A stretch of DNA of 49,978 nt from Halomonas chromatireducens (GCF_001545155.1 NZ_CP014226.1:2536354-2586331); one strand, 5' to 3'. Positions 23,417 through 35,397 are shown, counted from the first letter of the stretch. A program made the numbers and translations. The notes: generated by a model from the letters alone, not told the origin.

Positions 23417-24904
23417 TTAGCCTGCCGTTTCCGCTGTTTTCTTCTTGCGCGACTTGCTCGCCGGATTCTGCTTGGCCTTCTCCACCTTGATCCGTTCAAG
23501 CAACGCCTCTGCGGAGTTCTCGCCGCTTATCAACTCGGGGTTCTCTGCGCGCCACTCGGCGGTCAGCTCGCCACGGAAGGCCTTGGCGAGGATGGACTGG
23601 GTCAATTTGTCGACGCGGGCCTGGGCGTTCTTGACCTGCTGTTCGACCTGGTCGGCGAAGGCGAAGAGTTGGTCGACGCGGCGGACGATTTCGGCTTGCT
23701 CCTCAAGCGGGGGCAGGGGAAAAGGTAGTTCCTGCACCTTCTTCTTATTTAGCGCCATTTGGTTGTTACCACCACCAACCATTCTAGTTTCTTCGTACTT
23801 CTCACATAGGTAATAATACAAAAACTCGGACACACAAAAACCCTCAGGGACCTCAAGTGCAGCTGTGTTCTGATTATGGCATGCTTCAATATTTAGAATT
23901 GCGGGCTGCCCTCGAGTTTTCCCTTGACCTATCATAGCCAACATAACAGTCCCTTTAGGATGCAGCTCTGTGGAAGCTGAACGAAGGCCTTCCTGGGTAA
24001 TATTCTCCTTGGTATCACAAATTCGACAAAAAGCCACCTCTGCGCTACTAACCCAAGGAATATTACCATTCCAAAAGCCAGGCTCCGATCGGCTAGGTGT
24101 TGCACCGACATAAACAGAGAAAACATATCCAAGCTGTGTCTTTACCCAACAATCGGGCAGCGTACCACCACCTTCACCAGGAGGTGAAAGCTTTGGCCTT
24201 TTGAACCGCCTCCCCTCAGAGCATAATTTTTCTTCCCAATAAGAGTAAATTTCATCAAGCGACTGCCTCTTTACATGAGGCATAGCGGATCGCCAGTCAC
24301 TTGTCAGCCTCCCACTTACCGCCGCCACCAGCACGGACTGCCGAAAACGCTTGAGGATGACGGGAATGCCATCCAGTCTGGCTTTAAGGTTATTGACCTG
24401 AGCCAGCAACTCATCCAGCTTATCGGCGATTGCTTTCTGCTCCTCCCTCGGCGCCAATACAAGTGGAGCGGTTTTACCATCTTTGGTGCCAAGGCGAGGC
24501 ATATTGACACCGTAGCCCACTTCATTGACATACGATAAGAAATTAGACGACTTCAACCAGTAGAAGAGATAACGGTTATCCAGATGCGGGCGTGCATCAA
24601 GCGGAACAATTTCGGTGGTACAAACTCCATCCCGCTCAGCCATCACGACCTTGTCAAGATAGGGACGCAGCTTACCGTAGAGCACATCACCTTTCCTGAA
24701 GCGGTTCTTGGTGCTCTTGAACTGACGCTGGCTGAAACTCAAGCGCCGTATAATTTTCGAGGAAGACTTCTCTATATCCTCAAGTTCAAGCACCCAGGTA
24801 TCATTATCAACCTGCTCACGGGTCGCCTTTTCCGCCTTGCCATATTCCACAATCTGACCAAGCGTGGTTTCTACCCACCCCTTCGGCAATACCCGCTCGC
24901 TCAT
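23417..24904 (-). CDS. hsdS: type I restriction-modification specificity subunit HsdS
   Basis: The DNA-recognition subunit, 495 aa, with two half-sites. TRD1 starts LPKGWVETTLGQIVEYG and ends at the central conserved region EEQKAIADKLDELLAQVNNLKARLDGIP...SGRLTSDWR (about 155-205). TRD2 begins LPDCWVKTQLGYVFSVYVGATPSRSEPGFWNGNIPWVSSAEV, and the second conserved helix is LPPLEEQAEIVRRVDQLFAFADQVEQQV, followed by RGELTAEWR. Each TRD contacts one half of a bipartite target. The TRD-coding stretches are visibly richer in A and T than the flanking genes. The ATG overlaps the hsdM stop by four bases. Confidence 0.93.
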   Translation of the reverse strand: MSERVLPKGWVETTLGQIVEYGKAEKATREQVDNDTWVLELEDIEKSSSKIIRRLSFSQRQFKSTKNRFRKGDVLYGKLRPYLDKVVMAERDGVCTTEIVPLDARPHLDNRYLFYWLKSSNFLSYVNEVGYGVNMPRLGTKDGKTAPLVLAPREEQKAIADKLDELLAQVNNLKARLDGIPVILKRFRQSVLVAAVSGRLTSDWRSAMPHVKRQSLDEIYSYWEEKLCSEGRRFKRPKLSPPGEGGGTLPDCWVKTQLGYVFSVYVGATPSRSEPGFWNGNIPWVSSAEVAFCRICDTKENITQEGLRSASTELHPKGTVMLAMIGQGKTRGQPAILNIEACHNQNTAALEVPEGFCVSEFLYYYLCEKYEETRMVGGGNNQMALNKKKVQELPFPLPPLEEQAEIVRRVDQLFAFADQVEQQVKNAQARVDKLTQSILAKAFRGELTAEWRAENPELISGENSAEALLERIKVEKAKQNPASKSRKKKTAETAG

Positions 24905-26544
24905 GCCTTCACCTCGTCGCTACCGGCAGCATCCGCAAGCCCCAGCGCTTCAGCCAGCATTTTCTTCTGGGCGGCGGCTTCGTCCTGGCTGCCGAGGGCG
25001 GCCATCAGGCCGTCGAGTTCGCGTAGGGCTTCGGTCAGCTCGCTCATGGCCTCGGCGGCGAGCACGTCGGGTTCGGGCAGGTTCTCGGCGGCAAGACTGT
25101 CGGCGTCCTTGAGCCAGGTGATATCCAGCGAATCGCCCTTGGTGTCGCGGATCCACTCGCGGCTGAAGCGGCGCCAGCGGGAGGTCTGCAGCTTGTCGTC
25201 TACTCCTGCATTGGCGTCATCGGCAGCAGCGGCACGGTCGGTTTCGATCTGCTCGGCACCGAAGCTCCAGTCGCCCTCCTCCCGGGCGGCAAGCTGCTCG
25301 GCCAGTTCGTCGCTGCTCACGGGGTTGTAGCACTGCTCGAAGGGCTTGAGGTGCGCCTCGGTGAAGGGAGTGCGCTTGCCGAAGCTCGGCATGTTGGTGC
25401 GCAGGTCGTAGACCCAGAGGCTGTCGGTGCAGCCTTCGTCTTGGTGCGGGTTCTCTACGGTGCCGCGGGTAAAGAAGAGCACGTTGGTTTTCACGCCCTG
25501 GGCGTAGAAGATACCGGTAGGTAGGCGCAGCAGTGTGTGAAGGTGACACTTCTCCATCAGGTCGCGGCGAATCTCGGTGCCCACACCGGCCTCGAACAGT
25601 ACGTTGTCGGGCAGTACCACGGCGCCGCGGCCGCCCGGCTTGAGCCCGCGGTAGATATGCTGCAGGAAGGCGAGCTGCTTGTTGCTGGTGCGGAAGGTAA
25701 GATCGTCTCGGGTGATGCTTGCCTCACCGCCCTTGGCGGTGCCGAAGGGGGGATTGGCCAGTATCACGTCGGCTCGGGGCAGTGCCTTGCCGGCCTCGCC
25801 CAGGGCGTTGCCCAGATGCACCACGCCCTCATCGTCTCCCTCCATGCCGTGCAGCAGGCAGTTCATCAACGCCAGGCGGCGGGTGCCGGGCACCAGCTCG
25901 ATGCCGACGAAGGCCTTGAGCTTCTGGAAGGCCTGGGCCTTGGCGTCGAGATCAAAGTGCTCGTCGGTCTGCTGCTTGATATAGGCATCGGCGGCGATCA
26001 GAAAGCCCGCCGTTCCCGCGGCGGGGTCCTGGATCACCTCACCGGGCCTGGGGCGAATGCAGCACACCATGGCATTGATCAGGGCGCGAGGCGTGAAGTA
26101 CTGGCCGGCGCCGGACTTGGTCTCGTTGGCATTCTTTTCCAGCAGCCCTTCGTAGAGGTCTCCCAGGCCATCCCGCTGGGCGCTGAACCAGTCGATGCCG
26201 TCCAGGTCGCGGATCAACTGCTCCAGGTGGCGCGGCTCGCGCATGCGGGTCTGAGCGTCTGTGTAAATGGCAGCGATCAGTCGGTCTTCACTCTTCGAGA
26301 GATCGAGCAGCATCTGCCTGTAGTAGTTGAGCAGTTCCAGCCCTGAGCGCTCCGTGAGCTCCGGCCAGCGCGCCCACTTCGGCAGCGCATGGGCGTTGAG
26401 CAGTCCGGCCTGGGTGTTCTCATACTCCATCTTGATGAACAGCAGCAGCACCAGCTCAGTGACGTAGTCGGAGTAGTTGATGCCGTCGTCACGCAGTACG
26501 TCGCAGAGGTTCCACAGCTTCTGGACGATGTCGTTCTGAGTCAT
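24901..26544 (-). CDS. hsdM: type I restriction-modification methyltransferase HsdM
   Basis: The N6-adenine methyltransferase subunit, 547 aa. The helical N-terminal domain (NLCDVLRDDGINYSDYVTELVLLLFIKM) is followed by YFTPRALINAMV, the SAM-binding DPAAGTAGF (173-181) and the catalytic NPPF (264-267, in ANPPFGTAKGGE). The C-terminal part contains the HsdS-contacting helices. With HsdS it methylates host target sites and protects them from HsdR. Its ATG overlaps the fic stop by four bases and its stop overlaps hsdS, so fic-hsdM-hsdS is one coupled transcript. Confidence 0.95.
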   Translation of the reverse strand: MTQNDIVQKLWNLCDVLRDDGINYSDYVTELVLLLFIKMEYENTQAGLLNAHALPKWARWPELTERSGLELLNYYRQMLLDLSKSEDRLIAAIYTDAQTRMREPRHLEQLIRDLDGIDWFSAQRDGLGDLYEGLLEKNANETKSGAGQYFTPRALINAMVCCIRPRPGEVIQDPAAGTAGFLIAADAYIKQQTDEHFDLDAKAQAFQKLKAFVGIELVPGTRRLALMNCLLHGMEGDDEGVVHLGNALGEAGKALPRADVILANPPFGTAKGGEASITRDDLTFRTSNKQLAFLQHIYRGLKPGGRGAVVLPDNVLFEAGVGTEIRRDLMEKCHLHTLLRLPTGIFYAQGVKTNVLFFTRGTVENPHQDEGCTDSLWVYDLRTNMPSFGKRTPFTEAHLKPFEQCYNPVSSDELAEQLAAREEGDWSFGAEQIETDRAAAADDANAGVDDKLQTSRWRRFSREWIRDTKGDSLDITWLKDADSLAAENLPEPDVLAAEAMSELTEALRELDGLMAALGSQDEAAAQKKMLAEALGLADAAGSDEVKA

Positions 26545-27701
26545 GAGGGGTCCTGATTGAGAATGTCGATATAGGAACGGTAGGCGTAGATTCGATTACG
26601 CTTCTGCCCCGTAAGCTCGTTGACGATCCCGAACTCCTTTTCCAAGGCGGTGAGCAGCTTGCCGACCGTCGCGGGTGTCAGGCGGGTACGCCGACATAGA
26701 TGACTGATGTTGGCGATGGGCTGCTGGAATAACGCATCCAGCAAGAGGCCTGCCGAGCCCGCCTGGCGACCAAGCCCTGCCAGGCGGGCCTTGTCCTGTT
26801 CACGCAGTTGGTTGAGCTGCTGGGCAGTGACCACTGCCTGAGTGGCCGTATGAGCAACGGCATCCACGAAGAAAAGCAGCCAGGCCTCCCAGTCGCCGGT
26901 TACCCGTACCTGTTGTAGCCGCTCGTAGTAGGTCTGCCGATGCTGCTTGAAGAAAACCGAGAGATAAAGCAGCGGCTCCTTGAGAATGCCTGACTCTACC
27001 AGGATCAACGGAATCAGCAGGCGCCCCAGGCGCCCGTTGCCATCCATGAAGGGGTGGATGGTCTCGAACTGCACATGGGTCAGGGCGGCCTTTATCAGCG
27101 GGTCTGTCGCCTCCGGAATGTCGTTGATGAAGCGCTCGAGCGCCGCCCAGCATTCAGCGAGATGTTGAGGCGGCGGCGGAACGAAAACTGCCTCATCGGG
27201 CCGATGCCCCCCCAGCCACACCTGGTTGCTACGGAACACGCCCGGCCCCCGGTGTATACCGCGCCCCGAGGTCATGAGTGCGGTATGCATCTCCATGACC
27301 AGTCGATGGCTGATGGGAAATCCCTCACGGATGCGCTGCACCCCGAGCGTCAGCGCATTCACGTAGCAGGAGACTTCCTGGACATCATCCATGGGCACGC
27401 CCGGCATGCCCTCCATCTCGTAGAGCATCAGGTCGCTGAGAGAGGACTGGGTGCCCTCGATCTGCGATGACATGACCGCTTCCTTGCGCACATAGCTGTA
27501 GAGGAACAGCGAGGCTTCAGGCAACAGGGTGCTGATGGCATCGAGGCGCCCAAGGGAGAGCATGGCAAGGTTGATGCGCTGCTGTAGCTTGCCATCCAGC
27601 GTCAGGGGCGGCTGGGGTGGAAGCGGATCGGGCAGGAACGCCTGGCAGCGCACCCCACCAGCAATGCTGTCTACATAGTGGCCTGTCAGCCCGCGATCCA
27701 T
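26541..27701 (-). CDS. Fic family AMPylase-like protein with N-terminal inhibitory motif
   Basis: A 386-aa Fic protein. The active-site motif HPFMDGNGRLGR (216-227) is complete, including the catalytic His and the phosphate-binding loop, so it should transfer AMP (or another nucleotide part) to a target hydroxyl. An S-x-x-x-E-G motif (S78-SQI-E82-G83) lies in the N-terminal part, marking a class II Fic with built-in inhibition by the glutamate. The C-terminal region (TRLTPATVGKLLTALEKEFGIVNELTGQKRNRIYAYRSY) reads as a winged helix-turn-helix, so it may also bind DNA. It precedes hsdM in the same operon by overlap. Its target is unknown; control of the restriction system is possible. Confidence 0.92.
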   Translation of the reverse strand: MDRGLTGHYVDSIAGGVRCQAFLPDPLPPQPPLTLDGKLQQRINLAMLSLGRLDAISTLLPEASLFLYSYVRKEAVMSSQIEGTQSSLSDLMLYEMEGMPGVPMDDVQEVSCYVNALTLGVQRIREGFPISHRLVMEMHTALMTSGRGIHRGPGVFRSNQVWLGGHRPDEAVFVPPPPQHLAECWAALERFINDIPEATDPLIKAALTHVQFETIHPFMDGNGRLGRLLIPLILVESGILKEPLLYLSVFFKQHRQTYYERLQQVRVTGDWEAWLLFFVDAVAHTATQAVVTAQQLNQLREQDKARLAGLGRQAGSAGLLLDALFQQPIANISHLCRRTRLTPATVGKLLTALEKEFGIVNELTGQKRNRIYAYRSYIDILNQDPS

Positions 27702-27719
27702 GGATTCACCTGGGGTTCG

Positions 27720-27786
27720 ATTAAAATAAGGATGCGGCTTATTTTAATTTGTAGCTGAAAATAAAATAAGGCCCTGCGCTATTTTA
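27720..27786 (-). promoter_or_regulatory. two AT-rich palindromes upstream of fic-hsdM-hsdS
   Basis: Site 1 has perfect 11-nt arms, ATTAAAATAAG (27720-27730) and CTTATTTTAAT (27738-27748), around GATGCGG. Site 2 is shorter, TAAAATA (27762-27768) and TATTTTA (27780-27786). The left halves share AAAATAAGG, so the sites are direct repeats about 40 bp apart, and the first lies only 19 nt from the fic ATG. Position and symmetry suggest operators. The winged-helix C-terminus of Fic itself is a candidate reader. Confidence 0.65.
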
Positions 27787-27812
27787 CTTTCGCACTCTCC
27801 TTGCCTGCCGAT

Positions 27813-27903
27813 ATGTCGACGCCATCGACACGTTCCGGGAACATGTCGAAAAAAACGCATTTCGTAAACATGTCACGGCAACATGTCGACGCCACGAACA
27901 CGT
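27813..27903. repeat. ATGTCGACGCCA direct repeats and AACATGTC iterations
   Basis: ATGTCGACGCCA occurs at 27813-27824 and 27883-27894, each followed by a related CACGT-containing stretch (period 70). Between and within them AACATGTC occurs at 27840-27847, 27867-27874 and 27880-27887, with variants GACACGTTC and AACACGTC. The cluster lies after the hsdR stop and before the fic operator sites. It may be a protein-binding array; no known family of sites is matched. Confidence 0.55.
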
Positions 27904-30900
27904 CAGCTCGCTTCCCAGAGGGCGTCGTTGAGAGCATCGAGCACTTCATCGAGGTGGTGGCCCAGCACGGCGTCGAGCTGCTTCAGGCCGCCATGATCGG
28001 AAAAACGCTGGTTGATGAAGGTCCGGTCGAGCACCACCTCATGAGTGAGCTGTCTGGCCAGGCGGTCGAGCCACTTGCGCTGGCTGGGGGTCCAGAAGTG
28101 CAAGGCATAGATGCGCTGCATGGCCTCGCGCACCCGCTGCTCGAAGGGAATCAACGCCTCGCCCAGGGCGGCACGGCGAATGTGGCCAACGATGCTGGCG
28201 GCGATCTCCTGGTTGGTCGCATTGCGCCATGCGCTTTCGAGGGCGGCTTCACTATAGCCGGCACCGTCCAGCAGCAGGCGCACCTCCTTGAGGGTTTCGC
28301 GAGTCAGGTCGCGGGGGCGGTTGACCACGACACTCAGCGCCACGGATTCATTCAACTGGTTCTTGATGAAATCATCAAAGCTCTCCAGATAGTCGGCTGG
28401 CTTCTCGTGTACGCCGTAGCTCTGGCTTCGCTCGAGCAGTTCATCCTTGCCCTCGTAGACCAAGGGCATGCGCTCGCTGCCGATCAGATTCTTCACTTCG
28501 ACCACCTGGGCCAGCAGCCCGGCATGCTGGCGCAGGAAGTCGGCAGCAGGCCCCGGGCCGAGCTCATGCAGGTGCCGATGGAGCTTCTGCGGCGCCACGC
28601 CCCAGCTCTCTTCGAGCTGCCCCAAGAGCTGGCGCACGTCATCACGGCTCTCGGCACGCTTGCCGGCCTTGCGCATCACCCGCATCAGCTTCTGGCTGAA
28701 CTGATCGAGCAGATCATCGGCGTGGCTGTGCCCTTCCCGCTCACCGGGCACATCCAAGGCACGCTCCAGCTGCTTAGGCTCGGTGAGCTCGTCGTAAAGC
28801 TGCTCCAGTGTGATACCGGGATCCTTTACCAGCGGCTGCATGGTGTTGACGGCTGAAAGCGCGGCGTAGATATCCACTGGGTCGTAGATGAAAAACACGG
28901 TCTTGCCGATCTCGTCGCAGCGGCGCGTGGCGCGGCCAATCATCTGCTCGTAGAGGATGCGCGACCTCACCCGGCGCAGGAACACCAGATGACAAATGGG
29001 GGGCACGTCTATTCCGGTCGTGAGCAGATCCACGGTAATGGCAATGTTCGGGTACTTATCGTTCTTGTAGCGGCGAATCAGCTCATCCACCTTGTCGGCC
29101 TTGCCGGTGATCTTGGCCACCGCCGCCTGCTTGTAGGCGTCTCCGTACTTGGCGTGAAACGCTTCGTCCAGCAGTCGCTTGACCATGTCGGCATGCAGGT
29201 CAGTAGCGCAGAAGATCAGCGATTTCTCTTCGCCGAAGGGGTCGAGCTCCTCGGCTAGCTGCGCGCAGATGACTTTGTTGAAGCCTGGGGTGATCACACG
29301 ACGGTTGAAGGTTTCTACCTCGAAATCGAGCTCGTCCTCGAGTTCGGCACTTTCCACCTCGCCGGTGCGAGCGTCGATGACGCTTACCGCTTCGCCCTTG
29401 GCAAAGTGGATGCCGTGGCGACTGAGCAGCGTCTCGTAGCGGATGGGTGGCTCGTGGTCGATCAGCCAGTCGTCCGCCACCGCCTCCCGATAGGAGTAGG
29501 TGAATACCGGGCGTCCAAATATCTCACTGGTATGCTTCGCCGGGGTCGCGGTGAGCCCGATACGCACGGCATCGAAGTGCTCCAGGACTTGTCTGTATCG
29601 CGAGAGGTACTGTCCGGCGTCGCGGGTGGCCAGCTCGCCCTCGGTCATCTCCTGATCCAGGGTATAGCCGCGGTGAGCCTCGTCAACAATGATGCAGTCG
29701 TAAGTGTCCACTGGAGGCGGATCATCGGCCATGAAGAGTCGGCGTGACATGGCCTGCACGGTAGCCACTTGGACACGAGTCTCGGCCTCGGCGGCCATAT
29801 CACCAAGCGTGGCAACGTTGTAGATCTGTGAGAGTGTGTGGTTCTGCTCCAGCGGCGCCTCGTCGAAGGCGTCCTGCGCCTGCTTGCCCAGAGCATTGCG
29901 ATCCACCAGGAAAAGCACTCGGCGAAAGCGCTCGGTCTTCAGAAAACGATAAATCAGCCCGATAATGGTGCGAGTCTTCCCAGTCCCGGTGGCCATGGCC
30001 AGCAGGGCTCGCTGCGCACCCTCCTGCAAAGCCCCTTCCACCGCGTGGATGGCACGTTCCTGGTAATCACGCAGGCGTAGGTAGCCGAAGCCCTCTTCGC
30101 GCAAACGCTGCTCTGCCTGGGCGCGACTTCGCTTAAGACGGTCAAGCAGGCCCTCGGGACTGTGAAAGTGCGGCAGCGCCCGCGCCAAGTTGCCGGGCTC
30201 ACGCACGTCACGAAACCAGATGCCGGATTTCTCGGCGAGCTGCGGCAAGTAAGGCCGACCGTTGCAGGAAAAGACAAAGGGCACGTAAAAGTGGCCGTCC
30301 CCCTCATCGGGCCATGCAATGGTGCGCCCTTCCCTCTCCCAAGCCGGCTCAAACCTACCCTTCGGCGTGAAAGCCCCCGTGAAACCACGCGAATAGCGCT
30401 CGGCTTGACCAAGCTTGCCCGCCACATCGACGTTCTGCCGCTTGGCCTCCACCACGCCGATGGGGACAAGGCCGTTGAACAGTACGTAATCGGCGCGCTG
30501 CCCATTCGGTAATTCCCACTCGGCAACGGCCAGGTAACGATTCGCTTCGGGACGCACTCCCTTTTTCCAGGAAAGCTCTTGAGTGTCTGCCTCCCAACCA
30601 GCCTCCCGAAGCTGCTGGTCGATCAGTAGGCGAGTGAGTTCCTCATCAAGACCAAGTTGGGCGTTGAGCGCCCGGTCGGCCTGACCAATACGACGTCGCA
30701 TCGACTTGGGCGGCTCGCTCTCGGCTCCCTCACGTGCCTGATCAGCCAGGCGCCGCTGAAACTCCTGCTCGCGGCTCTCGAGTTCGGCCTGCTGGGCCCG
30801 CGACTGCTCGGCCAGAGCTCGAGCCTCCTGATCCATTGCATCGGCCAGCTCGGCGTATTCCCTTTTCTCACGAGCTTCAAGCTCGGCCAACTTGCTCTGG

Positions 30901-31418
30901 GCCTCGGCCTGTTCCGTGGCACTGATCAACTCACCGCGCAGGCGCTCCATTTCGGCCTGGAGCTCTCGTAACTGCGCGCTGGGATCTGCTGGCGGCGTGA
31001 ATGCGCCGGGCTTGAAATCGGGGTCCGCAAAAGCGCGGTGGAACCATACCGCCAGGCTGCGGGCGACCTTGAGCCCCTGGATCGCCTCGCGGTGCTGGGT
31101 GCGAAACTGGTGAGTCGCCTTGTTACCCTCGATACGCAGGGTGTGGAACAGCTCGCGAACGGTAGGGTCGAGTCCGAGAGCCCCATCGATTCGATAGAGC
31201 AGGTCACGCTGGCTCGCGCGCTCCTCCATCTCGATTCCAAGACGAACAGCGATGTCCTGCGCCATGGCCTCACCGAGTTGGCGAAGCTTGATCAGGGTGG
31301 TATTGGGATCATGACTGAAAGCGCGTTCAGCACTCGAGGCGAGCTCGAGGAAGACCGGATCGTGCCCGGCCAGGAAGGTAAAATTGCCGCCATTGCTGCG
31401 GTCGGACTGTCCCTGCAT
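27903..31418 (-). CDS. hsdR: type I restriction endonuclease subunit HsdR (EcoEI/type IB-like)
   Basis: The translocating nuclease subunit, 1171 aa. A DUF4145-like N-terminus (FLELASSAERAFSHDPNTTLIKLRQLGEAMA) and a Glu/Arg-rich coiled coil (about 130-230) precede the PD-(D/E)xK nuclease: ADYVLFNG then GVVEAKRQ (about 305-325). The helicase motor follows, with Walker A MATGTGKT (about 470-480), DEAH at about 579-582 (IIVDEAHRG), and LTATPAKHT. The C-terminal region (ALSVVVNRPRDLTRETLKEVRLLL, WTPSQRKWLDRLARQL) is of the EcoEI R type that docks on the methylase. It has its own promoter region and is separated from fic-hsdM-hsdS by about 200 bp. Confidence 0.94.
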   Translation of the reverse strand: MQGQSDRSNGGNFTFLAGHDPVFLELASSAERAFSHDPNTTLIKLRQLGEAMAQDIAVRLGIEMEERASQRDLLYRIDGALGLDPTVRELFHTLRIEGNKATHQFRTQHREAIQGLKVARSLAVWFHRAFADPDFKPGAFTPPADPSAQLRELQAEMERLRGELISATEQAEAQSKLAELEAREKREYAELADAMDQEARALAEQSRAQQAELESREQEFQRRLADQAREGAESEPPKSMRRRIGQADRALNAQLGLDEELTRLLIDQQLREAGWEADTQELSWKKGVRPEANRYLAVAEWELPNGQRADYVLFNGLVPIGVVEAKRQNVDVAGKLGQAERYSRGFTGAFTPKGRFEPAWEREGRTIAWPDEGDGHFYVPFVFSCNGRPYLPQLAEKSGIWFRDVREPGNLARALPHFHSPEGLLDRLKRSRAQAEQRLREEGFGYLRLRDYQERAIHAVEGALQEGAQRALLAMATGTGKTRTIIGLIYRFLKTERFRRVLFLVDRNALGKQAQDAFDEAPLEQNHTLSQIYNVATLGDMAAEAETRVQVATVQAMSRRLFMADDPPPVDTYDCIIVDEAHRGYTLDQEMTEGELATRDAGQYLSRYRQVLEHFDAVRIGLTATPAKHTSEIFGRPVFTYSYREAVADDWLIDHEPPIRYETLLSRHGIHFAKGEAVSVIDARTGEVESAELEDELDFEVETFNRRVITPGFNKVICAQLAEELDPFGEEKSLIFCATDLHADMVKRLLDEAFHAKYGDAYKQAAVAKITGKADKVDELIRRYKNDKYPNIAITVDLLTTGIDVPPICHLVFLRRVRSRILYEQMIGRATRRCDEIGKTVFFIYDPVDIYAALSAVNTMQPLVKDPGITLEQLYDELTEPKQLERALDVPGEREGHSHADDLLDQFSQKLMRVMRKAGKRAESRDDVRQLLGQLEESWGVAPQKLHRHLHELGPGPAADFLRQHAGLLAQVVEVKNLIGSERMPLVYEGKDELLERSQSYGVHEKPADYLESFDDFIKNQLNESVALSVVVNRPRDLTRETLKEVRLLLDGAGYSEAALESAWRNATNQEIAASIVGHIRRAALGEALIPFEQRVREAMQRIYALHFWTPSQRKWLDRLARQLTHEVVLDRTFINQRFSDHGGLKQLDAVLGHHLDEVLDALNDALWEAS

Positions 31419-31576
31419 GCATATCCCCGATCCCGTGCCAGGGGCTGCTCTACCGGCAGCTTGTTACTGGCTGTTTACCTAGACTGCCATCAAATCGACT
31501 TAGGGACCAGTAAGCCGGCGCTCCCAGCACAGCCTGATCGAGATTGGACTTACTGCGGCAGGCACCCGATAGACGC

Positions 31577-31600
31577 AAAAGCGCCCCGTTGCCGGGGCGC
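31577..31600 (-). terminator. intrinsic terminator after katG
   Basis: On the minus strand GCGCCCCG, a 4-nt loop and CGGGGCGC are followed at once by TTTTGCG. It lies 26 nt after the katG stop. Confidence 0.88.
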
Positions 31601-31626
31601 CTCTGTCACCTCTCATTCGTCCACGA

Positions 31627-34173
<2,547 letters not shown>

Positions 34174-35334
34174 ATGACAGCGGCCGAGCTGCTCGAACGC
34201 CTGGTGGGCTTTGCCACCGTTTCCCGCGAATCCAATCTCGACTTGATCGGTTTCGTTGAAACCTATCTCGACGAATACGGTATCGAGCACTGGCGGATCG
34301 TTAACGATGACGGCAGCAAGGCAAACCTGCTGGCGCGCATCGGTCCGGCAGTGGAAGGCGGTGTGGTGCTATCGGGGCATACCGACGTGGTGCCGGTGGA
34401 CGGGCAACCGTGGTCTACCGATCCGTTCGAACTGGTCGACAAGGGGGACGGCCGGCTCTACGGACGTGGCACCTGCGACATGAAGGGGTTCATTGCCTGC
34501 GCACTGGCCGAGGTACCGAACTGGGTACGGCAGGACCTCACGAAGCCGATCTACCTGGCCTTCTCCTATGACGAGGAGGTCGGTTGTATTGGCGCCCCGC
34601 GCATGATCGAACGCCTGATGGCCGACCACCCACGCCCCTCAGCGGTAATCGTCGGCGAGCCGACCCTGATGCAGCCGGTGGTAGCCCACAAGGGAGCCAC
34701 CAACCTGCGCACCACCGTGACCGGCCGTGCCTCTCACTCCAGCCAGGTCAACCAGGGTGTCTCGGCAATCCATGTGGCTGCCCGGCTGGTGACGAAGATA
34801 GAGGACGTGATGGCCGAGCTGCGTGCAGAGGGGCGCGTGGACGAGGCCTTCAACGTCGTACACTCCAGCCTGCACGTGGGCAAAATCGCTGGCGGCACCG
34901 CAATCAACATCATGGCCCGCGAATGTACCTTCGAGTGGGAAATCCGCCACCTGCCGCAGGACCGCTTCGAGGAACTGGTCGGGCGCGTGAACGACTACGC
35001 CGCCGAGCTAGAAGCCGAAATGCAGGCCAGGGCTCCCGAGACGCGCATTGTCACAGAGGCGCTCAACGTCACGGTGCCGGCGCTGGCCGACGACAACAAC
35101 GCCGAGGTACTCGCCCTGTGCTGCGAACTGCTCGGGGAACGGCCCAGCGGCGCCGTGGCCTACGCCACCGAGGCTGGTCAGTTCCAGCGCGTGGGACTGC
35201 CTACCGTGATCTGCGGTCCCGGCAGCATCGCCCAGGCCCACCAGCCCGACGAGTATATCGAAAGCGAACAACTCGAAGCAGGCAGCGAGTTCATGTGGGC
35301 GTTGGGCAGGCAACTGCAGGCCCAGCGGATCTGA
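34174..35334 (+). CDS. argE: acetylornithine deacetylase (ArgE-type M20 peptidase)
   Basis: A 386-aa zinc hydrolase. Family members release acetate from N-acetylornithine in arginine synthesis. Metal ligands and base are visible: H69 and D71 in SGHTDVVPVDGQPW, D102 in GRGTCDMKGF, and the E134-E135 pair in SYDEEVGCIG, with the distal His near the C-terminus (SIAQAHQPDEYIE). The dimerisation domain lies between (SHSSQVNQGVSAIHVAARL). The ATG at 34174 has AGGAGAGGAG upstream; an open frame from 34069 lacks one. Arginine genes are not clustered here, so a related succinyl- or formyl-amino acid deacylase cannot be excluded, though the length and HTDVVPVDG motif fit ArgE best. Confidence 0.88.
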   Translation: MTAAELLERLVGFATVSRESNLDLIGFVETYLDEYGIEHWRIVNDDGSKANLLARIGPAVEGGVVLSGHTDVVPVDGQPWSTDPFELVDKGDGRLYGRGTCDMKGFIACALAEVPNWVRQDLTKPIYLAFSYDEEVGCIGAPRMIERLMADHPRPSAVIVGEPTLMQPVVAHKGATNLRTTVTGRASHSSQVNQGVSAIHVAARLVTKIEDVMAELRAEGRVDEAFNVVHSSLHVGKIAGGTAINIMARECTFEWEIRHLPQDRFEELVGRVNDYAAELEAEMQARAPETRIVTEALNVTVPALADDNNAEVLALCCELLGERPSGAVAYATEAGQFQRVGLPTVICGPGSIAQAHQPDEYIESEQLEAGSEFMWALGRQLQAQRI

Positions 35335-35397
35335 GCGTGAGCGATCCCGCTAGACATGATGGATTTCAAGTCTCACTTGCTTCCAAGAGCCACCACT

